Below, one piece after another: positions 32,186-40,794 of a stretch of 64,000 nucleotides of DNA. The notes under the pieces were generated by a model. The model saw only the letters and a list, made by a program, of their open reading frames with translations. It did no database searches and was not told where the DNA came from. The DNA is from Orlajensenia stereocauli (GTDB lineage Bacteria; Actinomycetota; Actinomycetes; Actinomycetales; Microbacteriaceae). The DNA lies in NCBI RefSeq assembly GCF_039548895.1, contig NZ_JBCLVG010000002.1. The stretch is one strand, 5' to 3'. Each line of letters begins with the position of its first letter. Position 1 is the first letter of the stretch. Position numbers and translations under genes: made by a program.

Positions 32186-33724
32186 GTGAAGACCCATGAA
32201 CTCCGCGTGCACCGTAGCGACGAGAACCTGACCACCGACGGTCAACTCGCCTGGCAGTTGGCCGGAGTCGCCGTCGATTCCGTCCCCGTGACAGACGACG
32301 TCACCGAGATGGTGATCAACCGTGTGATCGACAACGCAGCCGTGGCCGTGGCCTCGCTCACCCGCGCACCCGTGACCAGTGCGCGGAGCCAGGCCCTGAC
32401 GCATCCGGTCTCCGTCGGAGGCCAGGGATCCACGGTGTTCGGGGTCGACGCCGGCCGCCGCACCTCGCCCGAGTGGGCAGCCTGGGCCAACGGGGTCGCC
32501 GTGCGCGAGCTCGACTACCACGACACCTTCCTTGCAGCCGAGTACTCGCACCCCGGCGACAACATCCCGCCCATCGTCGCCGTCGCCCAGCACCTCGCTT
32601 CCGCACGCGGACTGACCGGTGCCGACGTCGTACGCGGCATCGCCACGGGCTACGAGCTGCAGATCGACCTGGCCAAGGCCATCAGCCTGCACCAGTTCAA
32701 GATCGACCACGTCGCCCACCTCGGTCCGTCGGCCGCGGCGGGCATCGGCACCCTGCTCGGACTCGACCAGGAGACGATCTACCAGGCCATCGGCCAGGCT
32801 CTGCACACCACGACGGCCACGCGGCAGTCGCGCAAGGGCGCCATCTCCACCTGGAAGGCGCACGCCCCGGCGTTCGCCGGCAAGATGGCGGTCGAGGCCG
32901 TCGACCGTGCGATGCGCGGCGAGACCAGCCCGTCGCCCATCTACGAGGGCGAGGACGGCGTGATCGCCTGGCTGCTCGGCGGAACGGATGCCCGCTACTC
33001 CGTCGAGATCCCTGAGGAGGGCGAGGCCAAGCGCGCCATCCTCGACAGCTACACCAAGGAGCACTCGGCCGAATACCAGGCGCAGGCCTGGATCGACCTG
33101 GCGCGCAGGCTGCACAACGAGTACCCGCTGCTGCTCGACGACGTCGAGAGCATCGAGCGCATCGTCATCCACACCTCGCACCACACGCACTACGTGATCG
33201 GCTCTGGCGCGAACGACCCGCAGAAGTACGACCCATCTGCCTCGCGCGAGACGCTCGATCACTCCATCCCGTACATCTTCGCCGTTGCCCTGCAGGACGG
33301 CTCGTGGCACCACGTCGACTCCTACTCGCCGGCGCGGGCCAACCGCCCGGACACGGTGGCGCTCTGGAACAAGATCACCACTGTCGAGGACGAGGAGTGG
33401 ACGCGTCGCTACCACTCGCTCGACATGAACGAGAAGGCATTCGGCGGTCGCGTCGAGATCGTGCTCGCCGATGGCAACACGATCACCGATGAGATCGCGG
33501 TGGCGGATGCGCACCCTTTGGGCGCACGTCCGTTCGGTCGGGCCGAGTACGTGCAGAAGTTCCGCACGCTCGCCGGCTTCGTGCTGGAGGAGGCCGAGAT
33601 CGAGCGCTTCCTGGCTCTGGTCGAGCGTCTGCCCGAGCTGACGCCGGAGGAGCTCGTGGGGCTCACCGTCACGGCTGCTCCGGGTGTGTTGGCGTCGGTG
33701 GAGAGCCCGCAGGGTCTCTTCTAG
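32186..33724 (+). CDS. prpD: 2-methylcitrate dehydratase, MmgE/PrpD family
   Basis: 512 residues, normal PrpD length. It dehydrates 2-methylcitrate to cis-2-methylaconitate. Visible blocks are VRELDYHDTFLAAEYSHPGD, containing catalytic-type Asp/His, TATRQSRKGAISTWKAHAPAFA and SASRETLDHSIPYIFAVALQDG, all diagnostic. The GTG at 32186 has TACCGT (32174-32179) 6 nt upstream. GGAG is only 1 nt from the GTG and cannot serve as a Shine-Dalgarno, so a leaderless start is favoured. prpB and prpC follow on the same strand, each with its own signals. Confidence 0.95.
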   Translation: MKTHELRVHRSDENLTTDGQLAWQLAGVAVDSVPVTDDVTEMVINRVIDNAAVAVASLTRAPVTSARSQALTHPVSVGGQGSTVFGVDAGRRTSPEWAAWANGVAVRELDYHDTFLAAEYSHPGDNIPPIVAVAQHLASARGLTGADVVRGIATGYELQIDLAKAISLHQFKIDHVAHLGPSAAAGIGTLLGLDQETIYQAIGQALHTTTATRQSRKGAISTWKAHAPAFAGKMAVEAVDRAMRGETSPSPIYEGEDGVIAWLLGGTDARYSVEIPEEGEAKRAILDSYTKEHSAEYQAQAWIDLARRLHNEYPLLLDDVESIERIVIHTSHHTHYVIGSGANDPQKYDPSASRETLDHSIPYIFAVALQDGSWHHVDSYSPARANRPDTVALWNKITTVEDEEWTRRYHSLDMNEKAFGGRVEIVLADGNTITDEIAVADAHPLGARPFGRAEYVQKFRTLAGFVLEEAEIERFLALVERLPELTPEELVGLTVTAAPGVLASVESPQGLF

Positions 33725-33793
33725 ACCTCGAGTCGCCCACTTCCGCCAGTCGAGCCACCCCGCAACCAGCGGAAGTGGGCAACTCGACGGTCT
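33723..33793 (+). terminator. long hairpin between prpD and prpB
   Basis: Arms AGACC, CGAGT and GCCCACTTCCGC (33723-33746) pair with GCGGAAGTGGGC, ACTCG and GGTCT (33769-33793) with small internal mismatches and a 22-nt loop. It begins one base before the end of prpD and ends 16 nt before the prpB -10 box, so it probably terminates prpD. Confidence 0.75.
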
Positions 33794-33820
33794 CGGGCGC
33801 GGCCCGATTAGGCTGAATCC

Positions 33821-34720
33821 ATGCTCTACGCCCAGAAGACCCCGGCCGACAAGCGCGCCGATTTCCGTGCTGCACTCGCCTCAGGCGGGCTCCTTCGTCT
33901 GCCCGGCGCTTTCAATCCGCTGAGCGCGCGCCTCATCGAGCAGAAGGGCTTCGAGGGCGTCTACATCTCCGGTGCGGTTCTCTCGGCCGATCTCGGCCTG
34001 CCCGACATCGGCCTCACCACGCTCACCGAGGTGGCCGGCCGATCCAAGCAGATCGCCCGAATGACCGAGCTGCCGGCCATCGTCGACGCAGACACGGGAT
34101 TCGGTGAGCCCATGAACGTGGCCCGCACCGTGCAGGAGATGGAGGATGCCGGCGTCGCCGGGCTCCACATCGAGGACCAGGTAAACCCCAAGAGATGCGG
34201 CCACCTCGACGGCAAGCAGGTCGTCGACGAGCACGCGGCCCTGCAGCGCATCCGTGCCGCAGTCGATGCCCGTCGAGACCCGAACTTCCTCATCATGGCG
34301 CGCACCGACATCCGTGCCGTCGATGGCCTGCAGGCGGCGATCGATCGGGCGAAGGCCCTCGTCGACGCCGGTGCAGACGCCATCTTCCCCGAGGCGATGG
34401 CGAACCTCTCGGAGTTCGAGGCCATCCGCGCCGCCGTCGACGTGCCGCTGCTCGCGAACATGACCGAGTTCGGCAAGAGCGAGCTGTTCACCACCCAGCA
34501 GCTGGCCGATGTGGGCATGAACATCGTCATCTGGCCGGTCTCGTTGCTGCGCCTCGCCATGGGTGCCGCCATGGCCGGTCTCGATGAGCTGACGGATGCC
34601 GGCAACCTCACCGGCAAGCTCGGCGACATGCAGCACCGCTCGGAGCTGTACGAGCTCATCGACTACGAGGGCTACAACCACTTCGACAGCAGCATCTTCA
34701 ACTTCCGCGTCGCCCGCTGA
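33821..34720 (+). CDS. prpB: methylisocitrate lyase
   Basis: 299 residues. It splits methylisocitrate to pyruvate and succinate. The catalytic KRCGH is at residues 124-128 (C126), after IEDQVNP. VDADTGFGEPMNVART binds the metal, ARTDIRAVDGLQAAIDRA is the second metal/substrate loop, and LLANMTEFGKSELFTTQQLA closes the pocket. All identify PrpB rather than isocitrate lyase, which is much longer. TAGGCT (33809-33814) lies 6 nt before the ATG; leaderless. It follows prpD across a terminator hairpin. Confidence 0.96.
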   Translation: MLYAQKTPADKRADFRAALASGGLLRLPGAFNPLSARLIEQKGFEGVYISGAVLSADLGLPDIGLTTLTEVAGRSKQIARMTELPAIVDADTGFGEPMNVARTVQEMEDAGVAGLHIEDQVNPKRCGHLDGKQVVDEHAALQRIRAAVDARRDPNFLIMARTDIRAVDGLQAAIDRAKALVDAGADAIFPEAMANLSEFEAIRAAVDVPLLANMTEFGKSELFTTQQLADVGMNIVIWPVSLLRLAMGAAMAGLDELTDAGNLTGKLGDMQHRSELYELIDYEGYNHFDSSIFNFRVAR

Positions 34721-34923
34721 GCTGCGGTCGCCGTCAGTACCGCGCGCAATTCAGGCTGGATCACCCGACACGCCGCCTGCGAGGTGCGACACACCGTCGT
34801 GAGGCTGATCGGGCCTGAATCGTGCGGGTGACGGGCGGTCCGGTCAGTGGCAGCATCCACATATCAGGCAACTCGCCCGCGGGAAGTAGTCTGGGAGACC
34901 ATGCCAGCGACGAAGGGGACGCC
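34721..34923 (+). promoter_or_regulatory. 203-nt region upstream of prpC
   Basis: TAGTCT (34887-34892) may be the -10 box of prpC, and AAGGGG (34913-34918) its Shine-Dalgarno, 5 nt before ATG 34924. ATTCAGGC (34749-34756) and GCCTGAAT (34813-34820) are inverted copies 56 nt apart; their meaning is unclear. No gene was seen. Confidence 0.4.
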
Positions 34924-36045
34924 ATGAGCGAAGCGCCGGAGATCTACAAGGGACTGGCGGGCGTACCCGTCGACTACACCGCGATCTCGCGGGTGAACCC
35001 AGACACCAACACGTTGCTCTACCGCGGCTATCCGGTGCAGGATCTCGCGGCTCAGCGCTCCTTCGAAGAGGTCGCCTGGCTGCTCTGGTACGGCGAGCTG
35101 CCGACGCCCGAGCAGCTCGATGCCTTCGTCGAGACCGAGCGCAGCGAACGTGCCCTCGCGGCGAACGTCCGTCGCTCCATCGACGACCTGCCCGTGACGT
35201 CGCATCCGATGGACGTCGTCCGCACCGCCGTGAGCGTCATCGGGGCGAATGATCCGGATGCCGAGGACAACGATCCCGAGCAGAACCTGCGCAAGTCCAA
35301 GCTGCTGTTCGCGCAGCTGCCGGCCATCGTCGCCTACGACCAGCGTCGCCGCCAGGGACTCCCGCTCGTGGAGCCGCGCGACGACCTCGACTACTCGCGC
35401 AACTTCCTCTGGATGACCTTCGGCGAGGAGGCTCCCGAAGATGTCGTGACAGCGTTCCGGGTGAGCATGGTGCTCTACGCCGAGCACTCCTTCAACGCCT
35501 CGACGTTCACGGCGCGCGTCGTCGCGTCCACCCTCTCCGACCTCTACTCCTCGGTGGTCGCGGCCATCGGAGCGCTCAAGGGCCCGTTGCACGGAGGCGC
35601 CAACGAGGCCGTCATGCGCACATTCGGCGAGATCGGCACTCCAGACAACGTCGACGCCTGGCTCGAGGACGCCCTCGCCCGCAAGGCCAAGATCATGGGC
35701 TTCGGCCACCGCGTCTACAAGAACGGCGACTCCCGCGTTCCCACGATGCGAGCCTCGATGGTGAAGATGCTCGAGCACTACGACCGCCCCGACCTGCTCG
35801 AGATGTACGAGAAGCTCGAGGCCGGCATGGGCGAGAAGAAGAACATCAAGCCCAACCTCGACTACCCGGCCGGCCCGACGTACCACGTGATGGGCTTCGA
35901 GACCGAGACCTTCACGCCGCTCTTCGTGGCCAGCCGCATCACCGGCTGGACCGCCCATGTGATGGAGCAGCTCGCCTCGAACGCGCTGATCCGCCCGCTC
36001 GCCGTGTACAACGGCGTCGACCAGCGGGAGCTGCCAGGGGCCTGA
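34924..36045 (+). CDS. prpC: 2-methylcitrate synthase / citrate synthase II
   Basis: 373 residues, the short dimer-forming citrate synthase length typical of PrpC. It condenses propionyl-CoA with oxaloacetate. YRGYPVQDLA, WLLWYGELP, LYAEHSFNASTFTARV, ALKGPLHGGANEAVM and GFGHRVYKNGDSRV contain the conserved catalytic His residues and the Asp-containing loop is near the end. Start ATG 34924 is chosen for its AAGGGG and because the family N-terminus begins at EIYKGLAGV; upstream in-frame codons have no start signal. Placement after prpD and prpB favours the methylcitrate role; citrate activity cannot be excluded. Confidence 0.93.
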   Translation: MSEAPEIYKGLAGVPVDYTAISRVNPDTNTLLYRGYPVQDLAAQRSFEEVAWLLWYGELPTPEQLDAFVETERSERALAANVRRSIDDLPVTSHPMDVVRTAVSVIGANDPDAEDNDPEQNLRKSKLLFAQLPAIVAYDQRRRQGLPLVEPRDDLDYSRNFLWMTFGEEAPEDVVTAFRVSMVLYAEHSFNASTFTARVVASTLSDLYSSVVAAIGALKGPLHGGANEAVMRTFGEIGTPDNVDAWLEDALARKAKIMGFGHRVYKNGDSRVPTMRASMVKMLEHYDRPDLLEMYEKLEAGMGEKKNIKPNLDYPAGPTYHVMGFETETFTPLFVASRITGWTAHVMEQLASNALIRPLAVYNGVDQRELPGA

Positions 36046-36160
36046 CCCGGAGACGGATGCTGTGGGATGCGTGCAACGCCGCCCGCGGCATCCGTTCCCC
36101 GCACTGTCGTCACCACACAGGCGGTGTGACGGCGACGGATGCCGGCGCTAGCGTCGCAGC

Positions 36161-36730
36161 ATGCACATGTTCTTCCGCACGCTCCTGCACTTCTGGCTGT
36201 CGCGGTTCGGCAAGCGCCTCGGGCACTACGACGTGGCGCGTACGAACTTCATCACGCTGCCGACCGACCTCGACATCCTCAAGCACATGAACAACGGCGT
36301 GTACCTGTCGATCATGGACGTCGCCCGCTTCGACATGCTCAAGCGCACCGGCGCGTGGAAGATCCTGCAGGACAGGGGCTGGTACCCGGTCGTGGTGTCC
36401 GAGACCATCAGCTTCCGCAAGTCGCTCACGCTCTGGCAGCGCTTCACGATCGAGTCGCGCGTGCTGGGCTTCGACGACAAGGCCGTCTTCGTCGAACAGC
36501 GTTTCGTGCGACCGGATGCCGCGGGCAGGCCCGAGGTCTATGCGAAGGGCTACATCCGCGGACGCTTCCTGCGCCGCACGGGTGGCGTCGTGCCCGTGGA
36601 GGAACTCATCGAAGCGCTCGGCCACGTGCCCGACAGCGTGGTCGTGCCCGAGCGGCTGCTCGAGTGGGGCGCCGGAGTCGCGCTGCCCGCCACGCGCGCC
36701 GAGGCGCCGTCGGAGTGGGCCGACGCCTGA
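36161..36730 (+). CDS. acyl-CoA thioesterase, hotdog fold
   Basis: 189 residues, thioesterase of the 4HBT/FcbC-like group: TNFITLPTDLDILKHMNNGVYLSIMDVARFD holds the D-x-x-x-H-x-N-N-x-x-Y pattern (asparagines near residue 44), followed by SETISFRKSLTLWQRFTIESRV. Location is cytoplasmic. Substrate acyl chain unknown. TAGCGT (36149-36154) lies 6 nt before the ATG; leaderless. It converges on the AI-2E gene. Confidence 0.88.
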   Translation: MHMFFRTLLHFWLSRFGKRLGHYDVARTNFITLPTDLDILKHMNNGVYLSIMDVARFDMLKRTGAWKILQDRGWYPVVVSETISFRKSLTLWQRFTIESRVLGFDDKAVFVEQRFVRPDAAGRPEVYAKGYIRGRFLRRTGGVVPVEELIEALGHVPDSVVVPERLLEWGAGVALPATRAEAPSEWADA

Positions 36731-36740
36731 GCTGCCTGCG

Positions 36741-36766
36741 CGACGCCGACGACTTCAGCGGCGTCG
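36741..36766. terminator. bidirectional hairpin between convergent genes
   Basis: 8-bp stem (36741-36748 against 36759-36766) with a 10-nt loop, in the 45-nt gap between the thioesterase stop and the AI-2E stop. It is usable on both strands. Confidence 0.55.
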
Positions 36767-36775
36767 GCGGCTGTA

Positions 36776-37873
36776 CTAGGACAGGGCCTTGCGTGGCACG
36801 ACGACTTCCTTGATGATCAGCAGGATGCCTGCAGCCACCGGGATGGCGACGAGGGCGCCGGGCAGGCCGGCGAGGGTGCCACCCGCGAGGGCTGCGATCA
36901 GCACGATGGAGCCGGGCACCTGCACGGCCTTGCTCATGACCCGCGGCGTGAGGATGTAAGCCTCGATCTGCATGTAGATGAGCATCGCGACGAGCACGAT
37001 GAGGGCCGCGACAGGTGAGGTGAAGAGCGAGAACACCGTCATGAACGCCGTCGTGAGCACGGTTCCGATCAGCGGGATCAGCGTGATGAAGAACGCCGCG
37101 ACAGAGATGACCAGCGCGAACGGCACACCGACGAGGCTCAGCAGGATCAGGCTGAAGGTGGCGTTGAAGAAGGCGAGTACGACCATGCCGGAGAGGTAGC
37201 GGCCGACGTTGCCCATGATGCGCTCCGCGTAGTCCACGACGCGCTCCCGGTGCGAGGCGGAGACGAGCGAGTAGACCGCGTTCTTGGAGAAGTCGAGGGT
37301 CGCCGTGAAGTAGATGGTGAGGATGAAGATGAAGATGCCGCTCGAGACGGCGCTGGCGACTGCCACGCCGAAGGCGAGCGCGCCGCCGCCGACGGTCGTC
37401 CAGAACTTCGGGTCGGCGATGAGGCCGGTGATCCAGACGTAGATCGTGCTGAGCACGCCGCCCGTGCCGTTGGAGGCGTCCTGGAACCACTGCTGCGACT
37501 GCAGGTTGGCGAGCAGCTCGGGCGCATCCTGGACGAACTGCACGGCCTGCCCGATCACCAACGGGAGCACCAGCCACAGCAGGCCGACGATCACGACCAC
37601 GAAGAGGACGATGACGGTGACGATCGCGCCACCGCGAGGCATACCGCGCTTCTCGAACCAGCGCACGAGCGGGTCGAGGCCGAGGGTGATGAAGACGGCG
37701 GCGAACACCGAGAAGATGACGCTGGACACCGCCGAGGCCGCTGCTGCGAGCCCGAGGGCGAGAAGCACTCCGAGCGTGGCGACGAACGCCCACTGGAACG
37801 GCTTGTTCGCGATCAGGCTGGTGGAGGTCTTGACGGCCTTCTCACGCCGGGCTCTCTGCTGCACGTTGGTCAC
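36776..37873 (-). CDS. AI-2E (PerM/TqsA) family transporter
   Basis: 365 residues with about eight membrane helices. The family blocks are visible: helices 1-2, a soluble periplasmic-like segment (residues 125-165), then PLIGTVLTTAFMTVFSLF and YMQIEAYILTPRVMSKAVQVPGSIVL read in pieces, typical of the C-terminal half. Members move quorum signals, peptides or ions; the substrate is not predictable. The GTG at 37873 is chosen because TATGCT (minus strand, 37880-37885) lies 6 nt upstream. Longer in-frame sequence upstream encodes an unrelated Arg/Thr-rich stretch. Confidence 0.9.
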   Translation of the reverse strand: MTNVQQRARREKAVKTSTSLIANKPFQWAFVATLGVLLALGLAAAASAVSSVIFSVFAAVFITLGLDPLVRWFEKRGMPRGGAIVTVIVLFVVVIVGLLWLVLPLVIGQAVQFVQDAPELLANLQSQQWFQDASNGTGGVLSTIYVWITGLIADPKFWTTVGGGALAFGVAVASAVSSGIFIFILTIYFTATLDFSKNAVYSLVSASHRERVVDYAERIMGNVGRYLSGMVVLAFFNATFSLILLSLVGVPFALVISVAAFFITLIPLIGTVLTTAFMTVFSLFTSPVAALIVLVAMLIYMQIEAYILTPRVMSKAVQVPGSIVLIAALAGGTLAGLPGALVAIPVAAGILLIIKEVVVPRKALS

Positions 37874-37916
37874 GGCGCAAGCATAGTGAGGTGGTGTCCC
37901 GGGCCGCCCGATCGAC

Positions 37917-38417
37917 TCAGTGCGTCGGAACCACCAGGTCGCGGTAGTACTCCGAGTGCGCCGGGTAGTAGTGCTCCCACTGCGGAAGGGGGCGATCCTC
38001 CCGCGCCGCGATGAGGCGGTCGAGGTAGTAGTCCCAGCCGGGACCCATCGTGGCGGCATCCGAGGAGGCGTGCATCCTCTGGCCCAGGGTCAGGGTGGTG
38101 AGTCCGCCGGCCTCATGCAGGTGGCAGAAGACGTGCCACATGTCCTCGCCGGTTCCGACCTCGGCGAGGAAGCGGTGCGGTGCATCGCACTCGCGAATGG
38201 TGGTGTACTCCCACTCGGCGTCCGGCTCGGCCGACATCAGGAACCGCACGGCGCCCGTCGACGGATTGCCCGTGTAGGTGCCGATCCACCTCTGCATGAA
38301 GGTGGGGTTCGTGAGGCTGTACCAGACGTCTTCGATCGGCGCTGAGAACAGCCTGTCGATCAGTAGGTAGAGGCCATCGGGCCTGTGGGCGAGACGCCCT
38401 GTTGGTCGCACTGACAT
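37917..38417 (-). CDS. SRPBCC (START-like) domain protein
   Basis: 166 residues of AHSA1/SRPBCC type: DRLFSAPIEDVWYSLTNPTFMQRWIG at the front, EYTTIRECDAPHRFLAEV in the middle and GPGWDYYLDRLIAAREDRPLP at the end, forming the hydrophobic-pocket fold. Likely a lipid- or ligand-binding stress protein. ATG 38417 has GGAGG 5 nt upstream (minus strand). Confidence 0.87.
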   Translation of the reverse strand: MSVRPTGRLAHRPDGLYLLIDRLFSAPIEDVWYSLTNPTFMQRWIGTYTGNPSTGAVRFLMSAEPDAEWEYTTIRECDAPHRFLAEVGTGEDMWHVFCHLHEAGGLTTLTLGQRMHASSDAATMGPGWDYYLDRLIAAREDRPLPQWEHYYPAHSEYYRDLVVPTH

Positions 38418-38562
38418 GGATACCTCCGTGGCAACATCGCCTGCGTTTTCAGCGTACGCCGGATGCCGTCGGGCGGGTAGTGGTGACGGCGGATGCGCGG
38501 GTGCCGCGCCGCGACGGGTCGCACTCCCCACGCGGCGTGGGGCGGTGCCCTAGAGTGGCGGC

Positions 38563-38946
38563 ATGAGCAGCAAGTCCAAGACCCCGGCCACGACCGATTC
38601 GCACCAGTCCGGCAGCGGCGTCTTCCTCGAGAGCGACCGTTCCTCCGCCTGGGCCTGGCTCGCCGGCCTCATCGTGCTGGTCTTCGTGGCCGTGCCGATC
38701 TCGGCGACTCTCGCCTTCGCGACGCACCCGAACACCCAGCAGCTCTTCGCCGGACGCCTGTCGGATGCGACGACGGGTGGCTACCAGGCGTTCTGGTGGA
38801 TCGTCACACTGTTGCTCGTCGCCCTGCCGTTCCTCGTCGGACTCGGCATCGCCAAGCTGTCGAGCCGCGCGCTCGCGATCGTGGCAGCCATCGTGGCAGT
38901 GCTCGTGATCGCCGCAGTCGTGCTGGGGCAGCTCTTCATCTTCTAG
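38563..38946 (+). CDS. small two-helix membrane protein
   Basis: 127 residues, not recognised. A Ser/Thr-rich start is followed by helix 1 (AWLAGLIVLVFVAVPISATLAF), then helix 2 and helix 3 (FWWIVTLLLVALPFLVGLGIA and LAIVAAIVAVLVIAAVVLGQLF). TAGAGT (38551-38556) lies 6 nt before the ATG, so translation is probably leaderless. Function is unknown. Confidence 0.75.
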   Translation: MSSKSKTPATTDSHQSGSGVFLESDRSSAWAWLAGLIVLVFVAVPISATLAFATHPNTQQLFAGRLSDATTGGYQAFWWIVTLLLVALPFLVGLGIAKLSSRALAIVAAIVAVLVIAAVVLGQLFIF

Positions 38947-38953
38947 GGCACAA

Positions 38954-39048
38954 GCTCGCTGAGGCCCGGACGAAGTCCGCGGTCGAAGCGCACAGGCGGG
39001 GTGTTCGACGCCTTCGGGCGGTCGCTCCGCTCGGCCCTCAGGGGAGCG
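38954..39048. repeat. intergenic cruciform repeat, locus H (A+B)
   Basis: A type-A half (38954-38991, arm GGACGAAGTCC) and a type-B half (39009-39048, arm with CGCTCCGCTCG) face each other across 17 nt between convergent genes. Confidence 0.85.
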
Positions 39049-39061
39049 GGGACAAGCGTTG

Positions 39062-39862
39062 TCAGCGCGCGTCCCCCAGGAACGCGTCGACCTGTGCCGT
39101 GATCTCGGCCCGCACCTCGTCGGAGGTTGCCGTGGCCTCGCCGTCTCCGGGCTGCACTCCGTAGTCCCCGAAGCTGGCATGGTTGGCGCCGTCGATCTGC
39201 ACGAAGGTGGCATCCGCCGGAAGCATCGGGGCCGCATCCGCGATCTTGTCGGGGGTGGAGAGTCCGTCGTGCTGGCCACCGAGGCTCAGCACGGACAGCG
39301 ACGTCTGCGAGAGGTCGTTGGCGCAGTAGCTGCCGAACAGGATGACACCGGTCACGTCGGGGTCGTCGGCGAGCATGCACGCGCGCACTCCGCCGAGGGA
39401 GTGTCCTCCGACGTACCAGGTCGAGACGTCGGGGGCGTCGGCCGTGAAGCTCGAGAGCGGGCGGGTGTCGAAGAACGCCAGGTTGAGCGTGGGCTTCGTG
39501 ATCACGACAGTCGTGCCGGCGGCCGCGATGCCCGAGAGCTTGTTCATGTAGGCATAGGGGTCGACCTTGGCGCCGGGGATGAACACGAAGCCGTCGCCGC
39601 TCGCCTCACCCGTCGGCGTCATCACGATGGAGTGGTCCGTCGACGTGATGCTCACGCCCTCGTCGCTCCACGCGTCGATGGCGAACGGGCGCTCGCCCTG
39701 CATGACGATCTGCGTGTACACGGCGAACAGCACCACGATCAGAAGCAGCACTCCCACGATCCAGCCGCCGACGACGCGCAAGCGGTGGGCGAAACCGGTG
39801 CCGCCTACGCCCCGCACGTTGGGGGATGGGGTGACGGATGCCGAAGCCTCAGTCGCGGTCAT
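39062..39862 (-). CDS. membrane-anchored alpha/beta hydrolase
   Basis: 266 residues. A short cytoplasmic start and one transmembrane helix (GWIVGVLLLIVVLFAVYTQI, residues 31-50) anchor an outward-facing alpha/beta-hydrolase-5-like domain. The nucleophile elbow is GGHSLGGVRA, the acid is in LGGQHDGLST and the catalytic His is in GANHASFGDYG. Substrate is unknown; related proteins have dienelactone-hydrolase or lipase-like activity. GGGAGG (minus strand, 39869-39874) is the Shine-Dalgarno. The start overlaps the HxlR gene end by 14 nt, so the two are one operon. Confidence 0.88.
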   Translation of the reverse strand: MTATEASASVTPSPNVRGVGGTGFAHRLRVVGGWIVGVLLLIVVLFAVYTQIVMQGERPFAIDAWSDEGVSITSTDHSIVMTPTGEASGDGFVFIPGAKVDPYAYMNKLSGIAAAGTTVVITKPTLNLAFFDTRPLSSFTADAPDVSTWYVGGHSLGGVRACMLADDPDVTGVILFGSYCANDLSQTSLSVLSLGGQHDGLSTPDKIADAAPMLPADATFVQIDGANHASFGDYGVQPGDGEATATSDEVRAEITAQVDAFLGDAR

Positions 39863-40259
39863 CGTAGGCCTCCCGGCTCGCGAGGATGTCGTCGTGGTGG
39901 TCTGCCGCCCAGCTGACGAGTCCGAGCACGGGCTCGAAGAGGGTGCGGCCGAGCTCTGTGGCCTCGTACTCGACGCGCGGCGGGATCTCGGGGTAGCTCG
40001 TGCGGGAGACGAGGCCGTCGCGCTCGAGGTTGCGCAGGGTGTGGGTCAGCATTCGGTGCGAGATGCCGGCGATGTTGCGCTGCAGCACGGTGAACCGCTG
40101 CGGGCCGTCCTGCAGGCTGCCGACGATGAGCAGGCTCCACTTGTCGCCGACTCGGGAGAGGACGTCGCGGATCATGTCGCTGCCGTCGTGGCCGGCGCTG
40201 CATGGGCCCTTGTCCTCGAGAACGGCTGAGGCCGGGGATGCGGCCATGGTGGTCTCCAT
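39849..40259 (-). CDS. HxlR family transcriptional regulator
   Basis: 136 residues. The winged-helix HxlR signature is SRVGDKWSLLIVGSLQDGPQRFTVLQRNIAGISHRMLTHTLRNLERDGLVSR (read in parts); the CSAG near residue 20 supplies the N-terminal Cys used for redox or quinone sensing in YodB-like proteins. It is divergent from the DoxX-like gene, which it probably represses. Inference: a redox- or aldehyde-responsive regulator. Confidence 0.93.
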   Translation of the reverse strand: METTMAASPASAVLEDKGPCSAGHDGSDMIRDVLSRVGDKWSLLIVGSLQDGPQRFTVLQRNIAGISHRMLTHTLRNLERDGLVSRTSYPEIPPRVEYEATELGRTLFEPVLGLVSWAADHHDDILASREAYDDRD

Positions 40260-40331
40260 CTCTTACAGCGGTGTGCGTGACGCACGGAGAAGTGCGGGGC
40301 CGGCGTCGGGTATAAAAGTCATCGCCAGTGC

Positions 40332-40350
40332 GTTACTTACCGATTGTAAC
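40332..40350. promoter_or_regulatory. candidate HxlR operator
   Basis: GTTAC (40332-40336) and GTAAC (40346-40350) form a 5-bp inverted repeat with a 9-nt spacer in the 139-nt gap between the HxlR and DoxX-like genes. This spacing suits a winged-helix dimer. Confidence 0.45.
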
Positions 40351-40398
40351 CAACGCGGCGGCAATCGCCGCCCTACTCCCATAGAAAGTCGTTTCACC

Positions 40399-40773
40399 AT
40401 GATCATCGTCCTCTGGATCGTCACCGGTCTGCTCGCCCTCCTGTTCGTCGCCGCCGGCGCCATGAAGACAGTGCGTTCCCGCGCCGCCCTCCAGCCCAGC
40501 ATGGGCTACGTCGAGGACTTCAGCGACGGCCAGGTGAAGACCATCGGCATTCTCGAGGTGCTCGGCGCCGTCGGCCTCGTGCTGCCCATGGCCACCGGCA
40601 TCCTGCCCTGGCTCACGCCCGTCGCGGCCTTCGCGTTGTTCGTCACCATGGTCGCCGCGTTCTTCGTGCACCTGCGCCGTGGCGAGGCGCGCCAGACGGC
40701 GCCCGTGTGGGTGCTCGCCGCCCTCTCGCTCGTCGTGGGCATCGGGTGGGTGGTGGTGCTCCTCGGTCACTGA
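40399..40773 (+). CDS. DoxX-like membrane protein
   Basis: 124 residues with four membrane helices. IVLWIVTGLLALLFVAAGAMKTV, EVLGAVGLVLPMATGILPWLTPVAAFAL (in parts) and the last helix LAALSLVVGIGWVVVLLG show DoxX layout. DoxX relatives take part in thiosulfate/quinone redox or detoxification and are often beside HxlR regulators, as here. The true start is ATG 40399; upstream codons are antisense to the regulator. Confidence 0.85.
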   Translation: MIIVLWIVTGLLALLFVAAGAMKTVRSRAALQPSMGYVEDFSDGQVKTIGILEVLGAVGLVLPMATGILPWLTPVAAFALFVTMVAAFFVHLRRGEARQTAPVWVLAALSLVVGIGWVVVLLGH

Positions 40774-40794
40774 GGCCCGACTCCTCAGCGAGCG
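40768..40794. repeat. intergenic cruciform repeat, locus I (ends only)
   Basis: Only the two outer arms remain (CACTGAGGCCCG and CTCAGCGAGCG). They supply the stop codons of both convergent genes: TGA 40771-40773 on plus and TGA at 40785-40787 on minus. Confidence 0.6.

Noticed and set aside
36053..36095. Terminator ACGGATGC ... GCATCCGT after prpC
   Set aside because: The arms are just the frequent GGATGC word and its complement, with a 27-nt loop; chance pairing is likely.
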